Assembly: GCF_019977235.1 (NCBI RefSeq) | Contig: NZ_AP024646.1 | Coordinates: 1,178,001 to 1,242,000, forward strand | Direction of reading: 5' to 3' | Source: Arthrobacter sp. StoSoilB5 | GTDB lineage: Bacteria; Actinomycetota; Actinomycetes; Actinomycetales; Micrococcaceae | DNA length: 64,000 nucleotides | Shown here: piece after piece, positions 1 to 8,468 of the stretch | How the letters are laid out: each line of letters starts with the position of its first letter | Position numbering within the stretch: position 1 is the stretch's first letter | Translations under genes and position numbers: made by a program | The notes under the pieces: model-generated | Database searches by the model: none | What the model was told of the DNA's origin: nothing | What the model saw: the letters and a program-made list of their open reading frames with translations, nothing else

Positions 1-1
1 C

Positions 2-232
2 AACATTGGCACGTTCATGGCAGTGGGCTTCGAGAAGATCCTGCTCATCTATAACCCGCTCAACTACGCAAGTTCAGATGTCATCTCCACCTACCTGTAC
101 CGGGTAGGCCTGGAATCCAGCAACTTCAGCTATGCGGCGGCGATCGGAATGTTTGAATCCGTCATCGGCCTCACGCTGATCCTCTCAGCGAACGCGATAT
201 CCAAGCGCCTCGCAGGAACGAGCCTGTGGTGA
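2..232 (+). CDS. Sugar ABC transporter permease, C-terminal fragment (cut by window edge)
   Basis: Only the last 76 codons are inside the window; the reading frame is open from base 2 and stops with TGA. The residues fit the end of an LplB/YtcP-type binding-protein-dependent permease: a last periplasmic loop containing YNPLNYASSDVISTYLYR, then a hydrophobic final membrane helix (about residues 48-66) and a short basic tail. The stop overlaps the GTG start of the next permease, so the two permeases are translationally coupled and should form the heterodimeric channel of one importer. Family assignment rests on this C-terminal piece and on the neighbours. Confidence 0.8.
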   Translation, partial: NIGTFMAVGFEKILLIYNPLNYASSDVISTYLYRVGLESSNFSYAAAIGMFESVIGLTLILSANAISKRLAGTSLW

Positions 233-1170
233 ACAAGACAGCGATTAAAAGTGCTCCTGCTCTGCGCGCCGCTACGGGGAACGGCGTTCTCCTGAAGGAC
301 ATGAGAGTGTCCACCGGAATGCGGGTCTTCAGGGCGTTCAACCTGGTGTTCCTGCTGTTCGTAGTATTCCTGACGGTTTATCCATTCTTGAACATCATTG
401 CTCAGTCGTTCTCCAGCGAGGGGTTCATCAACGCAGGGCAGGTCAACCTGTTCCCGATGGGCTTCAACACAGAAACGTACAAGCTGATCCTGGCCGACTC
501 CACGTTCTGGACCAACTACGGAAATACGTTGCTGTACACAGTGGTGGCTACGGCGATTTCGATGGTGCTGACCACCTCGTTCGCCTACGCCATTGCCAAG
601 AAAGACCTCAAGGGCCGCAGCGTCTTCATTGGACTCGCCGTATTCACCATGTTCTTCAACGGCGGGTTGATCCCCAACTACGTGCTCATCAGTTCCCTGG
701 GGATGCGGGATTCCATCTGGGCCGTGGTCTTGCCCAATGCCATTAGCGTGTTCAACCTGCTCATCATGAAGTCCTTCTTCGAAAACATGCCGCGTGAACT
801 GGAGGAAGCCGCATCGATCGACGGTCTCACGCAATACGGCATCCTCTTCAGGGTGGTGCTCCCGCTGAGCAAGGCAATCGTAGCCACCATGGTGCTGTTT
901 TACGCGGTAGCAAACTGGAACTCGTGGTTCCAGGCCTTCCTGTACCTGGATAACCCAGACCTGTTTCCGGTCACTATCTACCTGCGCAACATGATCGCCG
1001 GAGTCACTACTGCGGGCTCCGCCGGCGGCACCGCGGAAAACGTTGGCCAAATCGCCGCCAACATCCAGTCGGTCACCATCGTCCTGACAGTCATCCCCAT
1101 CCTCTGTGTCTACCCCTTCGTCCAGAAGTACTTCTTCTCGGGCGTGATGCTCGGTTCCGTCAAGGAATAA
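226..1170 (+). CDS. Carbohydrate ABC transporter permease (LplC/YtcP-like)
   Basis: A membrane protein of about 314 residues. A hydrophobic helix lies near residues 36-58, several further helices follow, and the cytoplasmic EAA loop is readable as ELEEAASIDGLTQYGI followed by FRVVLPLSKAI, the ATPase contact site of MalG-type permeases. Length and layout are normal for the second permease of oligosaccharide importers. The GTG start overlaps the upstream stop; GTG at 229 is an equally possible start. The ATPase is not encoded here; importers of this class often use a shared MsiK-like ATPase encoded elsewhere. The substrate cannot be read from the sequence. Confidence 0.93.
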   Translation: MVNKTAIKSAPALRAATGNGVLLKDMRVSTGMRVFRAFNLVFLLFVVFLTVYPFLNIIAQSFSSEGFINAGQVNLFPMGFNTETYKLILADSTFWTNYGNTLLYTVVATAISMVLTTSFAYAIAKKDLKGRSVFIGLAVFTMFFNGGLIPNYVLISSLGMRDSIWAVVLPNAISVFNLLIMKSFFENMPRELEEAASIDGLTQYGILFRVVLPLSKAIVATMVLFYAVANWNSWFQAFLYLDNPDLFPVTIYLRNMIAGVTTAGSAGGTAENVGQIAANIQSVTIVLTVIPILCVYPFVQKYFFSGVMLGSVKE

Positions 1171-1191
1171 CCCCTTATGAAAGGACACCCA

Positions 1192-2826
1192 ATGATCGCC
1201 AAACGAGAGTTCCGTAGAAGAGACTTCCTAGGCCTCGCGTCCGTTGTCACCATCGGGCTGATGATGACAAGTTGCGACTCTGAGGCCACTGAGAAGGTGG
1301 ACACCTCGAAATCCCGCAATGGTGCGATGGACAGCTTCAAGGTAGGTGACACGTTCAAGGCGACGACGCCCTTGACGTTCACCTTCCTGTTCTCCGACCA
1401 GCCTACTTATCCGTACAAGAAGGACTGGCTGCTCTTTACCAAGATGGCCAGGGACAATAACGTCACCTTGGAACCAACCATCGTTCCAAACAGCGATTAC
1501 GAGCAGAAACGGAGCCTTCTCATCAGTTCCGGCAGCGCCCCGGAGATCATCGCCAAAACCTATCCGGGACAGGAAGCCGCGTTTGTATCCGCCGGGGCGG
1601 TGCTGCCAGTGAGCGACTATGTGGAACTCATGCCTCACTTCCAGGAGAAGGTCAAGAAATGGAAGCTCGAGCCAGAGATCGAAGCACTCACGCAGGAAGA
1701 CGGCAAGTACTACGTTCTTCCGGGTCTGCACGAGGAACTGTGGCCCGATTACTCGCTGTGCTTCCGCAAGGACGTCCTGAAGAAGGAAGGCCTGGCCGAG
1801 CCCACAACATGGGACGAGTTCCGTGAAGTGCTGCGGTCGCTCAAAAAGGCGTATCCCGACGTCGTACCTTTCTCTGACAGGTTCAAGGGCGACAGCGTGC
1901 TGAACATCGCGGCACCAACGTTTGGCACTGTGGCAGGCTGGGGCCTGGTGGACGGGCTCCTGTTCGATCAGGACAAGAAGGAGTTCGGCTTTGCGGCAGG
2001 CTCAGAGAAGTTCAAGGACCTGGTGACCTACTTCAACTCGCTGGTCTCCGAAGGTCTGATGGATCCTGAGAGCTTCACCCAAACCGACGACTCCGCCATC
2101 CAGAAGTTTGTCTCCGGCAAGTCGTTCGTGATCAGCGCCAATTCGCAGAACGTCATCACGTACCGCACATCCATGGAACAATCCCTGGGCAAGGGCAACT
2201 TCGAGATCGGCAAGATCACGGTTCCCGGTGGACCCGCAGGCGACGTCATCGGTGGCACCCGGCTGGAGAATGGCATCATGTTGAATTCGTCCGTCAAGGA
2301 CAAGGACAGCTTTGTGGCACTTATCCAGTACATCGACTGGTTGTTCTACAGCGACGCGGGCCAGGAATTCAGCAAATGGGGCGTAGAGGGCACAACCTTT
2401 ACCAAGGAGGGCGGCAAGCGGAAGCTGGCGGCCGACATCAACTTTCAAGGTCTCAATCCCTCCGGCACCAAGGACCTGCGGGTGGACTACGGATTCTCAG
2501 GCGGAAACTTCGCTTACGGCGGCGCTACGGAACTCCTGCAATCCACGTTCAACGACGAGGAGCTGGCGTTCCAGGAGGCCATGAAGTCCAAGAAGCCCCG
2601 CCCGGTTGCTCCACCGGTACCCTTCAACGACGTCGATCGCGAGCAAGCTACCCTGGCACTCACCCCATTGAAAGACCACGTCAAGCAGAACACCCTCAAG
2701 TTCATCACCGGGCAGCGTGGTGTCAGCGAGTTTGGCGCCTACGTCAAGGAGCTGGACAGCAAGGGGCAGAGCAAGTACGTCGAGCTCGCGAACAAGGCAT
2801 ACAAGGCCTACGCGGATAAGAAGTAG
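1192..2826 (+). CDS. Extracellular solute-binding lipoprotein of sugar ABC importer
   Basis: About 544 residues, the usual size for the large LplA-type binding proteins of family 1. I choose ATG 1192 over ATG 1177 because AAAGGA lies 7 bases upstream. The N-terminus has a twin-arginine-like RRRDFLG, a hydrophobic stretch, and a lipobox ending MMTSC, so the mature protein should be lipid-anchored on the outer face of the membrane. The body shows mixed alpha/beta binding-protein features, such as a hinge-like TTWDEFREVLRSLKKAYP segment. It captures an oligosaccharide and delivers it to the two upstream permeases. It lies 21 bases after the permease stop, in the same operon. Confidence 0.92.
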   Translation: MIAKREFRRRDFLGLASVVTIGLMMTSCDSEATEKVDTSKSRNGAMDSFKVGDTFKATTPLTFTFLFSDQPTYPYKKDWLLFTKMARDNNVTLEPTIVPNSDYEQKRSLLISSGSAPEIIAKTYPGQEAAFVSAGAVLPVSDYVELMPHFQEKVKKWKLEPEIEALTQEDGKYYVLPGLHEELWPDYSLCFRKDVLKKEGLAEPTTWDEFREVLRSLKKAYPDVVPFSDRFKGDSVLNIAAPTFGTVAGWGLVDGLLFDQDKKEFGFAAGSEKFKDLVTYFNSLVSEGLMDPESFTQTDDSAIQKFVSGKSFVISANSQNVITYRTSMEQSLGKGNFEIGKITVPGGPAGDVIGGTRLENGIMLNSSVKDKDSFVALIQYIDWLFYSDAGQEFSKWGVEGTTFTKEGGKRKLAADINFQGLNPSGTKDLRVDYGFSGGNFAYGGATELLQSTFNDEELAFQEAMKSKKPRPVAPPVPFNDVDREQATLALTPLKDHVKQNTLKFITGQRGVSEFGAYVKELDSKGQSKYVELANKAYKAYADKK

Positions 2827-2831
2827 TTCTG

Positions 2832-3560
2832 ATGGCAGCCACGAAAGCAGAGTTTGGATCCGGGACGTTGTTCAAGGCAGCTGGAACGGTGTACGGCATC
2901 ATGGTTGGCGATGCATTGCTGGTGCTCGCCAACGCACTGCTTGTGCTCATACCGGTGCTGGTTGGCGTCGTTGGGCCGTTGGCATTGATTCCGTTGGCAT
3001 TGATTCCGCTGGTCCTTGTGGGGCCCTCATTCGTGGCTGCCTGCTACGCGTTCAACCGGCTGTTGGCAGGCGAGGACACCGGAGTTTTTCATGACTTCAT
3101 GAAGTCGTACCGCAGCAATTTTGGCCAGGCCGTGGTGGTTTTGCTGCCGTACCTCGTGGTTCTTGTGGCCATTGCTTTCAACCTGAGTGTCCTGCCAGGT
3201 TCTTTGAACGCCGCGTTGTTGGGTTCAGGCGGAGGAATCGATCCTGTCCAAATCGCAGCACGAATTGGACTGGTGGGGCTCGGGCTCATGGTCTCCGCCG
3301 CAGCCGTCAACGCTATGCTCCTCCTCTCCCGCTTCACGTTCCGGACGCAGGACATTTACCGGTTGTCTGTATACACCATGGGCGCGCAGAGGCGCATATC
3401 GCTGGGGAACGCAGGGATAATTTTCGTTGCAGGCTTCGTGCTGATGGCTACCACAACCTGGCTGATCCTGTTCGTGGCGGGAGCGTTGGTGTATCTGATC
3501 TGTCTGAACTCCCGACCACTGCTGAAGTTTGTGGAGGGCAAGTTCACGTCAGCTGTTTAG
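2832..3560 (+). CDS. YesL-like DUF624 family membrane protein
   Basis: A 242-residue membrane protein with about five hydrophobic segments (roughly residues 20-48, 52-75, 98-118, 135-155, 190-220). The arrangement of an N-terminal double helix, a loop with FHDFMKSYRSNFGQA, and further helices matches the YesL/DUF624 family, which is commonly encoded with LplABC-type sugar importers. The start is 5 bases after the binding-protein stop, so it closes the operon. The role of the family is not settled; an accessory role in uptake or signalling is inference from context. Confidence 0.82.
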   Translation: MAATKAEFGSGTLFKAAGTVYGIMVGDALLVLANALLVLIPVLVGVVGPLALIPLALIPLVLVGPSFVAACYAFNRLLAGEDTGVFHDFMKSYRSNFGQAVVVLLPYLVVLVAIAFNLSVLPGSLNAALLGSGGGIDPVQIAARIGLVGLGLMVSAAAVNAMLLLSRFTFRTQDIYRLSVYTMGAQRRISLGNAGIIFVAGFVLMATTTWLILFVAGALVYLICLNSRPLLKFVEGKFTSAV

Positions 3561-3596
3561 GCAGCATTCAATATCCAACCACTATCCACTATCCCT

Positions 3597-3634
3597 TTCT
3601 TTGACGTTGCCCTTCTTTGACGTGCTCTTCTTTG
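3597..3634. repeat. Short direct repeat TTCTTTGACGT in a convergent intergenic gap
   Basis: TTCTTTGACGT occurs at 3597-3607 and 3613-3623, and TTCTTTG again at 3628-3634, spaced 15-16 bases. It lies between the ends of the DUF624 gene and the HNH gene. No hairpin is evident and no function is assigned. Confidence 0.4.
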
Positions 3635-3642
3635 TGGCGCCT

Positions 3643-5793
3643 TTATGTTCTGAGGGGTGTGTGGTGGTGGTTGCGGCGTGGTGTTTGGTGGGGGTCGATG
3701 TGTGGTGGTGGGGTGAACCAGGGCACGCCGGTGTTGGTGGTGATGGTCCAGTGTTCTTTGTGGATGAGGTGGTGGTGGTGGCTGCAGAGCAGGGTGCCGT
3801 TTTCGGTTCCTGTGGTGCCGCCGTGTGACCAGTAGGTGATGTGGTGGGCTTCGCACCAGGGTGCTGGCATGGTGCAGTCGGGGAAGGCGCAGCCTTGGTC
3901 CCGGGCGGTGATGGCTTTGCGGATGTGGGGTGGGAAGATCCGGGTGGTTCGGCCGATGTCCAGGACCCTCGATTCGGTGCCGAGCAGGACCGGGATGATG
4001 TCGGCGTCGCAGGCGATTTTGCGGATGGTGTTGGGGTGGATCGGGCCGCTGAATGTGGCGGCGCCGGAGCTGGGCCGGGTTCGTTGCGGGCCGGGTTGAT
4101 TCGTGGGGGTGTTGGCCGGGCGGGTTCGGGTGTTGGTTGCGCGGTTGGGGGTGTTGGCCGTGTTCGTGAGTTCCTGGAGGAGGTCGTGGTGGTTGATGGT
4201 GACCATGACCTGGGGCCGGAGTCCGCCGTTGGCTGGCAGCTTGCCGGTGGTCAGGGCGACACCGCAGGCTCCGACGAGGCCGTCGAGGAGTTTCTGCGCG
4301 CGGGAGCGGCGGTCCAGGTCCGGGCTGGCTGATCCGTTCCGGCCACGACGCTGACCGGCAGGCTCACCAGCTTGGCCGCCACTGTTCGTACCCGGCCCGC
4401 CCGTGCCCGGCCCGCCCGTGTCCGCTTCGTTCGTGTCCGGCCCGCCCGTGTCCGGCCCGCCCGTGTCCGGCCCGCCCGTGTCCGGCCCGCCCGTCGTGTG
4501 GTTGTCCCCGGGGGTGTCGCCGTTGCCGGTGTCGCCGTTGCCGGTGGTGAGGCGGGGGTTGGTGGCGGTGTTCATGGCGGTGGTGAGTGTTTCGTATTGT
4601 TCGGTGGTGGCGAAGATTTCCAGGTGGTGCAGTCCGTGGCGGGGTTTGCGGATGAAGGTGCCTTGGAGTTGGCGGAGGGTTTCTTCGCTGGGTTCGGGCC
4701 CGTCCTGGTCGATCGAGTCGGTCCAGCGTTTGGCTATTTTGAGGACGAAGTCGGGATCGGATTCACGGGCGGTGGTGGTCAGGGCTTGTTCCATTCCGGC
4801 GAGGGTGTCCTCGTCGGTGAGGAGCTGTACTTTGTCCAGGGCGGCGCTGATGATGGTCGCTGAGCGGGTGGGTATCTGCGTGGATTCGAGGGCCTTGGCA
4901 AGGATTTCGCGGCGGGGCGGGATGTGTTGTCCGGCGATGCCGACGCGGGGGAGCGCTTGGGCTGCGAGGGCGAGCCGGCGCCTGGCTTCGCCGATGCCGA
5001 TCCTCAGGCGGGCGCGCAGGAATTCCGCGGCGTTGCGGTACCCATCATCCACCACCGCGGCAGCATCCGCCGACCCAACAGCAGCAGGCCCAACAACGGC
5101 AGGCCCAACAACGGCGGGCCCAACAACAGCGGCAGGCCCAACAGCGGCGGGCCCAACAGCGGCGGGCCCAACAGCGGCGGAGTCCGGACCCGAGGTTGCG
5201 GTCCCGGCCCCGGCCCCGGGTTCGCGTTCAAGTTCGGTTGTGGTTTCGGTCCAGCCTGTCCGCCATCTGGTGCCCGCGGCGGAGGAGTGTGCCTGCTGGG
5301 CTTCCTGCCGGGTCCGTTCCACCGCCTGGGCCGCGACCACCTGAAGGTACTCCACGGTCCGGGCGATCTCCTCCACCCGCCCGGCGAAGTGTGATGCCTC
5401 AACAAACCCGAACAGCCGGGCTTCAGTGGCGGCCATCCCGCGTGGGCCATCCAAAGCAGAGACCAGGGTTTCCATGGCGCCGGCTAGCGAAGGCGGGGTG
5501 GGCTCTGAGTGCACGTGTCCATGGCCGGTGCCTGGTTGGGCCGGACTGGCGGTGGCATCCAGGGTTTCATCCGGGCCGGGAGGGGAATGCGGTGCACTCC
5601 TTATCGAATCGAGCCCGCGAAGCAGCTCAGCGCGCCTGGGATTATCCGCTCGTGTCAGCATCGACGTCGAACTCTTGGATGCCATGGCAAGCCGGGTAGG
5701 CGCTCCCATGCTCCGCATCCTGGCCCGGGAGAGGGCACCACCGTCACCGGAGGCTACCGCCCCACGTGCCGCGAACTGCCCAACCCTTTCCAT
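3643..5793 (-). CDS. DUF222 / HNH endonuclease domain protein (13E12 repeat-like family)
   Basis: 716 residues, long for this abundant actinobacterial family. Start ATG has GGGAGGG 7 bases upstream. Residues about 110-450 carry the DUF222 region, including RARLRIGIGEARRRLALAA and LPRVGIAGQHIPPRR. The C-terminus has an HNH nuclease motif, CAFPDCTMPAPWCEAHHI followed by an N...C..HHHH segment. Two low-complexity insertions, an alanine/valine-rich GP repeat near residues 205-240 and a TGGPD/TGGPG repeat near 435-470, are encoded by 15-bp DNA repeats. The family is often linked to mobile or phase-variable loci and its cellular job is not known. It stands alone between the sugar importer and the SDR-VOC-DinB group. 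Confidence 0.85.
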   Translation of the reverse strand: MERVGQFAARGAVASGDGGALSRARMRSMGAPTRLAMASKSSTSMLTRADNPRRAELLRGLDSIRSAPHSPPGPDETLDATASPAQPGTGHGHVHSEPTPPSLAGAMETLVSALDGPRGMAATEARLFGFVEASHFAGRVEEIARTVEYLQVVAAQAVERTRQEAQQAHSSAAGTRWRTGWTETTTELEREPGAGAGTATSGPDSAAVGPAAVGPAAVGPAAVVGPAVVGPAVVGPAAVGSADAAAVVDDGYRNAAEFLRARLRIGIGEARRRLALAAQALPRVGIAGQHIPPRREILAKALESTQIPTRSATIISAALDKVQLLTDEDTLAGMEQALTTTARESDPDFVLKIAKRWTDSIDQDGPEPSEETLRQLQGTFIRKPRHGLHHLEIFATTEQYETLTTAMNTATNPRLTTGNGDTGNGDTPGDNHTTGGPDTGGPDTGGPDTGGPDTNEADTGGPGTGGPGTNSGGQAGEPAGQRRGRNGSASPDLDRRSRAQKLLDGLVGACGVALTTGKLPANGGLRPQVMVTINHHDLLQELTNTANTPNRATNTRTRPANTPTNQPGPQRTRPSSGAATFSGPIHPNTIRKIACDADIIPVLLGTESRVLDIGRTTRIFPPHIRKAITARDQGCAFPDCTMPAPWCEAHHITYWSHGGTTGTENGTLLCSHHHHLIHKEHWTITTNTGVPWFTPPPHIDPHQTPRRNHHHTPLRT
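4391..4495. repeat. 15-bp minisatellite inside the HNH gene (about 7 units)
   Basis: Seven 15-bp units resembling TCCGGCCCGCCCGTG run head to tail; the third unit, TCCGCTTCGTTCGTG, is the most diverged. On the minus strand each unit encodes a D/G-T-G-G-P type pentapeptide. Unit length is a multiple of three, so copy-number change would keep the frame. Confidence 0.9.
5074..5181. repeat. Second 15-bp minisatellite inside the HNH gene (about 7 units)
   Basis: Units resembling CCCAACAGCGGCGGG or CCCAACAACGGCAGG repeat seven times; one unit is 18 bp. On the minus strand they encode the alanine/valine-rich VGPA pentapeptide tract. The unit differs in sequence from the 4391-4495 repeat but has the same length. 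Confidence 0.9.
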
Positions 5794-5857
5794 GAATCAA
5801 CCCTCCCACCAGGGTCTGACATTTTTAGCGTCCCCGCGTAAAACCGAAAAATTGCTA

Positions 5858-6352
5858 CTATCTGGTCACTTGCTCACGGAGGATGTCCGCATGGCCGCAG
5901 TGCTGCGCGAGCTCCCGCAGCATGTGCAGATACACCCAGCGGAGGGGGAGCGGGCCTCGTCGATTTCCGAGCACGAGGTCGTCCAGCCCCACATTCGAGG
6001 CGGCCCGCCGCGAGGCCTCGCACGCTTGGCGATGTGCCTGCTGAATGCTTGCGATGGAGTCAGTGTCCTCGAGAATAAAAGACTCGTCAGGCGTGGCTGG
6101 GATGCCGATCTCGCTCCGGGACCGGCATGAGATGGCTTCATCGAACCAAACCTTTTCCACGAATGTGGCGTGTTTTACCAATCCCAGCAGCGTTGTTCGC
6201 GAAGGGACCAACGAGCGGCGCGCTTGCTCTTCAGTCAGCCCGTCCAGAGACTCGGAGAGTGCTCGCCGATGCTCATCAAGGAATGCATCGAACTGGGCCC
6301 GGGCGTCTTGGTTGATGACGTCGTCAGCGAAGGTCGGCGGGAAGTCGCTCAT
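5858..6352 (-). CDS. DinB-like (DUF664) four-helix protein
   Basis: About 164 residues from the ATG that overlaps the TGA of the upstream VOC gene (ATGA), indicating coupled translation. The fold signature of the DinB/DUF664 superfamily is visible: [35 protein letters not shown] near residues 35-70 with the first conserved histidine, and a C-terminal [20 protein letters not shown] helix with two histidines that normally bind a metal. Relatives include mycothiol- and bacillithiol-dependent transferases, so a thiol-dependent detoxification role is possible but not shown. The substrate is unknown. Confidence 0.85.
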   Translation of the reverse strand: MSDFPPTFADDVINQDARAQFDAFLDEHRRALSESLDGLTEEQARRSLVPSRTTLLGLVKHATFVEKVWFDEAISCRSRSEIGIPATPDESFILEDTDSIASIQQAHRQACEASRRAASNVGLDDLVLGNRRGPLPLRWVYLHMLRELAQHCGHADILREQVTR

Positions 6353-6798
6353 CCGAAAACCACCGTGCCGTCGTCGTCGATCCTCCAACCTGGGTTGTGC
6401 GCGATCTCCCAGACAATGCCGTTCGGATCCTTGACGTGGCCGTGGAAAATGCCCCCAAAAGCGCTGGACTGGGCGGGCTTCAGCACGGTTGCGCCTGCAG
6501 ATACCAGTTGCTCGATGGTGCTGGATACCTCGGCAGCGCTATCGACATTATGCGAAAGGGTCACGCCGCTGACGCTGCTCGTAGGAACGCCGCTGGCCAG
6601 GTCTTGGTCGAACTTTTCAGCATCGAAGAGTCCGAGCATCAAACCCGGCCCGACCTGGAAGAAGATAATCTCCCCGGGCACGTCCATGAGCGGATCCCAA
6701 CCGAGTCCGTCCTTATAGAACGAACGGGCATGGTCGAGATCCGCCGTGGCAAACGTGATGAAGTGCAGTCGCTGGTCCATACGGGACATCGTAGCCAC
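6349..6798 (-). CDS. VOC family protein (glyoxalase/bleomycin resistance-like)
   Basis: About 149 residues with two beta-alpha-beta-beta-beta halves typical of vicinal oxygen chelate proteins: [20 protein letters not shown] at the N-terminus and [17 protein letters not shown] near the C-terminus, which carries the usual final metal or substrate position. Three in-frame ATGs (6798, 6789, 6780) lie close together without a clear ribosome site, so the exact start is uncertain. It sits 18 bases downstream of the SDR gene and overlaps the DinB start, so the three probably form one transcript. The specific reaction cannot be inferred. Confidence 0.88.
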   Translation of the reverse strand: MATMSRMDQRLHFITFATADLDHARSFYKDGLGWDPLMDVPGEIIFFQVGPGLMLGLFDAEKFDQDLASGVPTSSVSGVTLSHNVDSAAEVSSTIEQLVSAGATVLKPAQSSAFGGIFHGHVKDPNGIVWEIAHNPGWRIDDDGTVVFG

Positions 6799-6816
6799 AG
6801 GGTACGACGGCGGAAC

Positions 6817-7584
6817 TTAGCTCAAGTGCTGACGGGCGCCATTGAGGTGGGAAGCCGGGGCAGCGAACAGGGCAGAGACGTGGTCCCCAAGCTCGTTGAC
6901 GTGGGTGTAGCCCGGGAACTTTCGGTGCGGAGCAGCTTCCCGCATGGCGTCGTCCAGCAGAGCCTTGACCACGAACACCACAGCAGCCGACGTCTGTTCC
7001 TTGGGCTCAGTCTTGTGGCCGGACTGGGCAGCCTCGAAGCCATCTGCGACGCCGAGAACCCAGGCTTCCGAGGCGGCCTTGATTGCAGCGTAGCTGGCAC
7101 CGGATGCTGTGGGCTTGGCTGCGGCGACAGCCGAAACGATGGCCAGGCGCCCACGCGGTGATGCCTCCAGATCGGAGTAGAACGCACGAGAGGTGTTGCG
7201 AAGGGTCGTCATGATGCTGGTGTGCAGGACATCCCAGTCCTCGTCCTTCTGGCCGACGATTCCCTCGCCGCCACGCCAGCCGCCGACGAGGTGAACCAGC
7301 CCATCCACGGCTCCGAACTCGCTCCGGATTGAACCTGCCAGGGCCTCCACCGATTCGGGATCCGCAAGGTTGCAGGTGTAGGGCACCACGCCGTCGTGGG
7401 AGGCTGCGAGTGCTTCGAGGCGGGCGGCGTCCAGATCGACGGCGGCGACGCGCGCCCCCAGCGCAACCAGCGAGCCGACAACAGCTTGACCCGCGGCGCT
7501 GGTGGAACCCGCAACGACGACGTTGAGGGGCTGAGTGGATGGGGCGCCGGATGCCACGTCGTTGTGGTCATTCGTGATTGGCAA
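6817..7584 (-). CDS. Short-chain dehydrogenase/reductase
   Basis: 255 residues, standard SDR length. The start is TTG, supported by AAGGA 7 bases upstream. An N-terminal nucleotide-binding strand and glycine motif reads VVVAGSTSAAGQAVVG, an acidic residue ends the second strand (AAVDLD), and the active site is SYAAIKAA (Tyr-x-x-x-Lys) with a serine about 13 residues before. The glycine motif is divergent (TSAAG rather than GxxxGxG). It is first in the SDR-VOC-DinB run. The substrate is not deducible. Confidence 0.88.
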   Translation of the reverse strand: MPITNDHNDVASGAPSTQPLNVVVAGSTSAAGQAVVGSLVALGARVAAVDLDAARLEALAASHDGVVPYTCNLADPESVEALAGSIRSEFGAVDGLVHLVGGWRGGEGIVGQKDEDWDVLHTSIMTTLRNTSRAFYSDLEASPRGRLAIVSAVAAAKPTASGASYAAIKAASEAWVLGVADGFEAAQSGHKTEPKEQTSAAVVFVVKALLDDAMREAAPHRKFPGYTHVNELGDHVSALFAAPASHLNGARQHLS

Positions 7585-7747
7585 TGTGTGTCCTTCCGAA
7601 GGGAAAAGTTGGTCAGAAGGAGCCTACCGAGGATCCAGACTGGCTTATCAATAAATGGGCGTAGGATAAGAATCTCTCATGCTCACGCAGGTCTGGCTCA
7701 GCCTGAGCCCACGGACGGGATGGGCCTGGAAGTGGGAGGATGAATCT

Positions 7748-8437
7748 GTGGAACCCCTCTTCGACTTCCTTGGCAGTTACTGGTGGCTCATTTTCCCTAT
7801 CGGCGGGATGGCTGGCGGGTGGGCAAGGTCGTGGTCCAAAGCCAGCGAAGAGCGCCATCGCCGCAAAGTTGAGTTGTACAAGCTGAAGAACCAGCTTGCG
7901 GTGCACGAGCAAGCCAACCAGGCCGAGGTGGTCTCGCTGATGGCTACGCAAGATGCAGTGAACCACAAGTGGCTGGACTACGAACTGGACGTTGGAAAGC
8001 TCATTGACTATCCGCTGATGACTGACGTCCGCGAACCTCTGACTGTCGCATTCCTCCGAGCCAAAAAGGAAGCGGATGGACTTCGGCCAGCCGCTCCGCA
8101 GGACATGACGACGCCGGCCCGGCTGGCTGAGTATCGTGCCGCTGTCCACAGCTTCGAACTCGCTTTCGATGTGGCCGAACGCGAAGCGAGACGCATCAAG
8201 GACTCCAACTTCACCGGGCCCGAACGTCAACGACTGGCAACGGCGAGGAAGCTGCTGCGTATTGCAGAAGACTCCGCAGCTACCCCGGCCGAACGGCAGA
8301 CGGCGTACAAGCGTGCGCGCAAGGAACTCGACGGCCTGATCGTCCTTCCGGAAGCGACCGTTGCCGCGCTCGAAGGCAGAATCGCTGGAATGCTCGGCGT
8401 GCGACAAGACCCTGACACCGACGCGCGCATCGCTTGA
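7748..8437 (+). CDS. Hypothetical membrane-anchored coiled-coil protein
   Basis: I place the start at GTG 7748, with GGAGG 8 bases upstream, rather than the upstream ATG at 7679, giving 229 residues. One N-terminal membrane helix (FLGSYWWLIFPIGGMAGGW) is followed by a basic, highly charged helical region (residues about 25-65, KASEERHRRKVELYKLKNQLAVHEQANQAE is the character, rich in heptad-like spacing). The rest is helical, with RARKELDGLIVLPEATVAAL near the end. No catalytic motif is visible. It is transcribed divergently from the SDR operon and converges on GH3. Function unknown. Confidence 0.75.
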   Translation: MEPLFDFLGSYWWLIFPIGGMAGGWARSWSKASEERHRRKVELYKLKNQLAVHEQANQAEVVSLMATQDAVNHKWLDYELDVGKLIDYPLMTDVREPLTVAFLRAKKEADGLRPAAPQDMTTPARLAEYRAAVHSFELAFDVAEREARRIKDSNFTGPERQRLATARKLLRIAEDSAATPAERQTAYKRARKELDGLIVLPEATVAALEGRIAGMLGVRQDPDTDARIA

Positions 8438-8468
8438 CGCCCAGGGCCAGGGTCCGGAAGCCATAGGG

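Noticed and set aside
130..1188. A long open frame on the minus strand across the permease gene
   Set aside because: It is a shadow of the permease in high-GC DNA; residues are charged and low complexity and no ribosome site is present.
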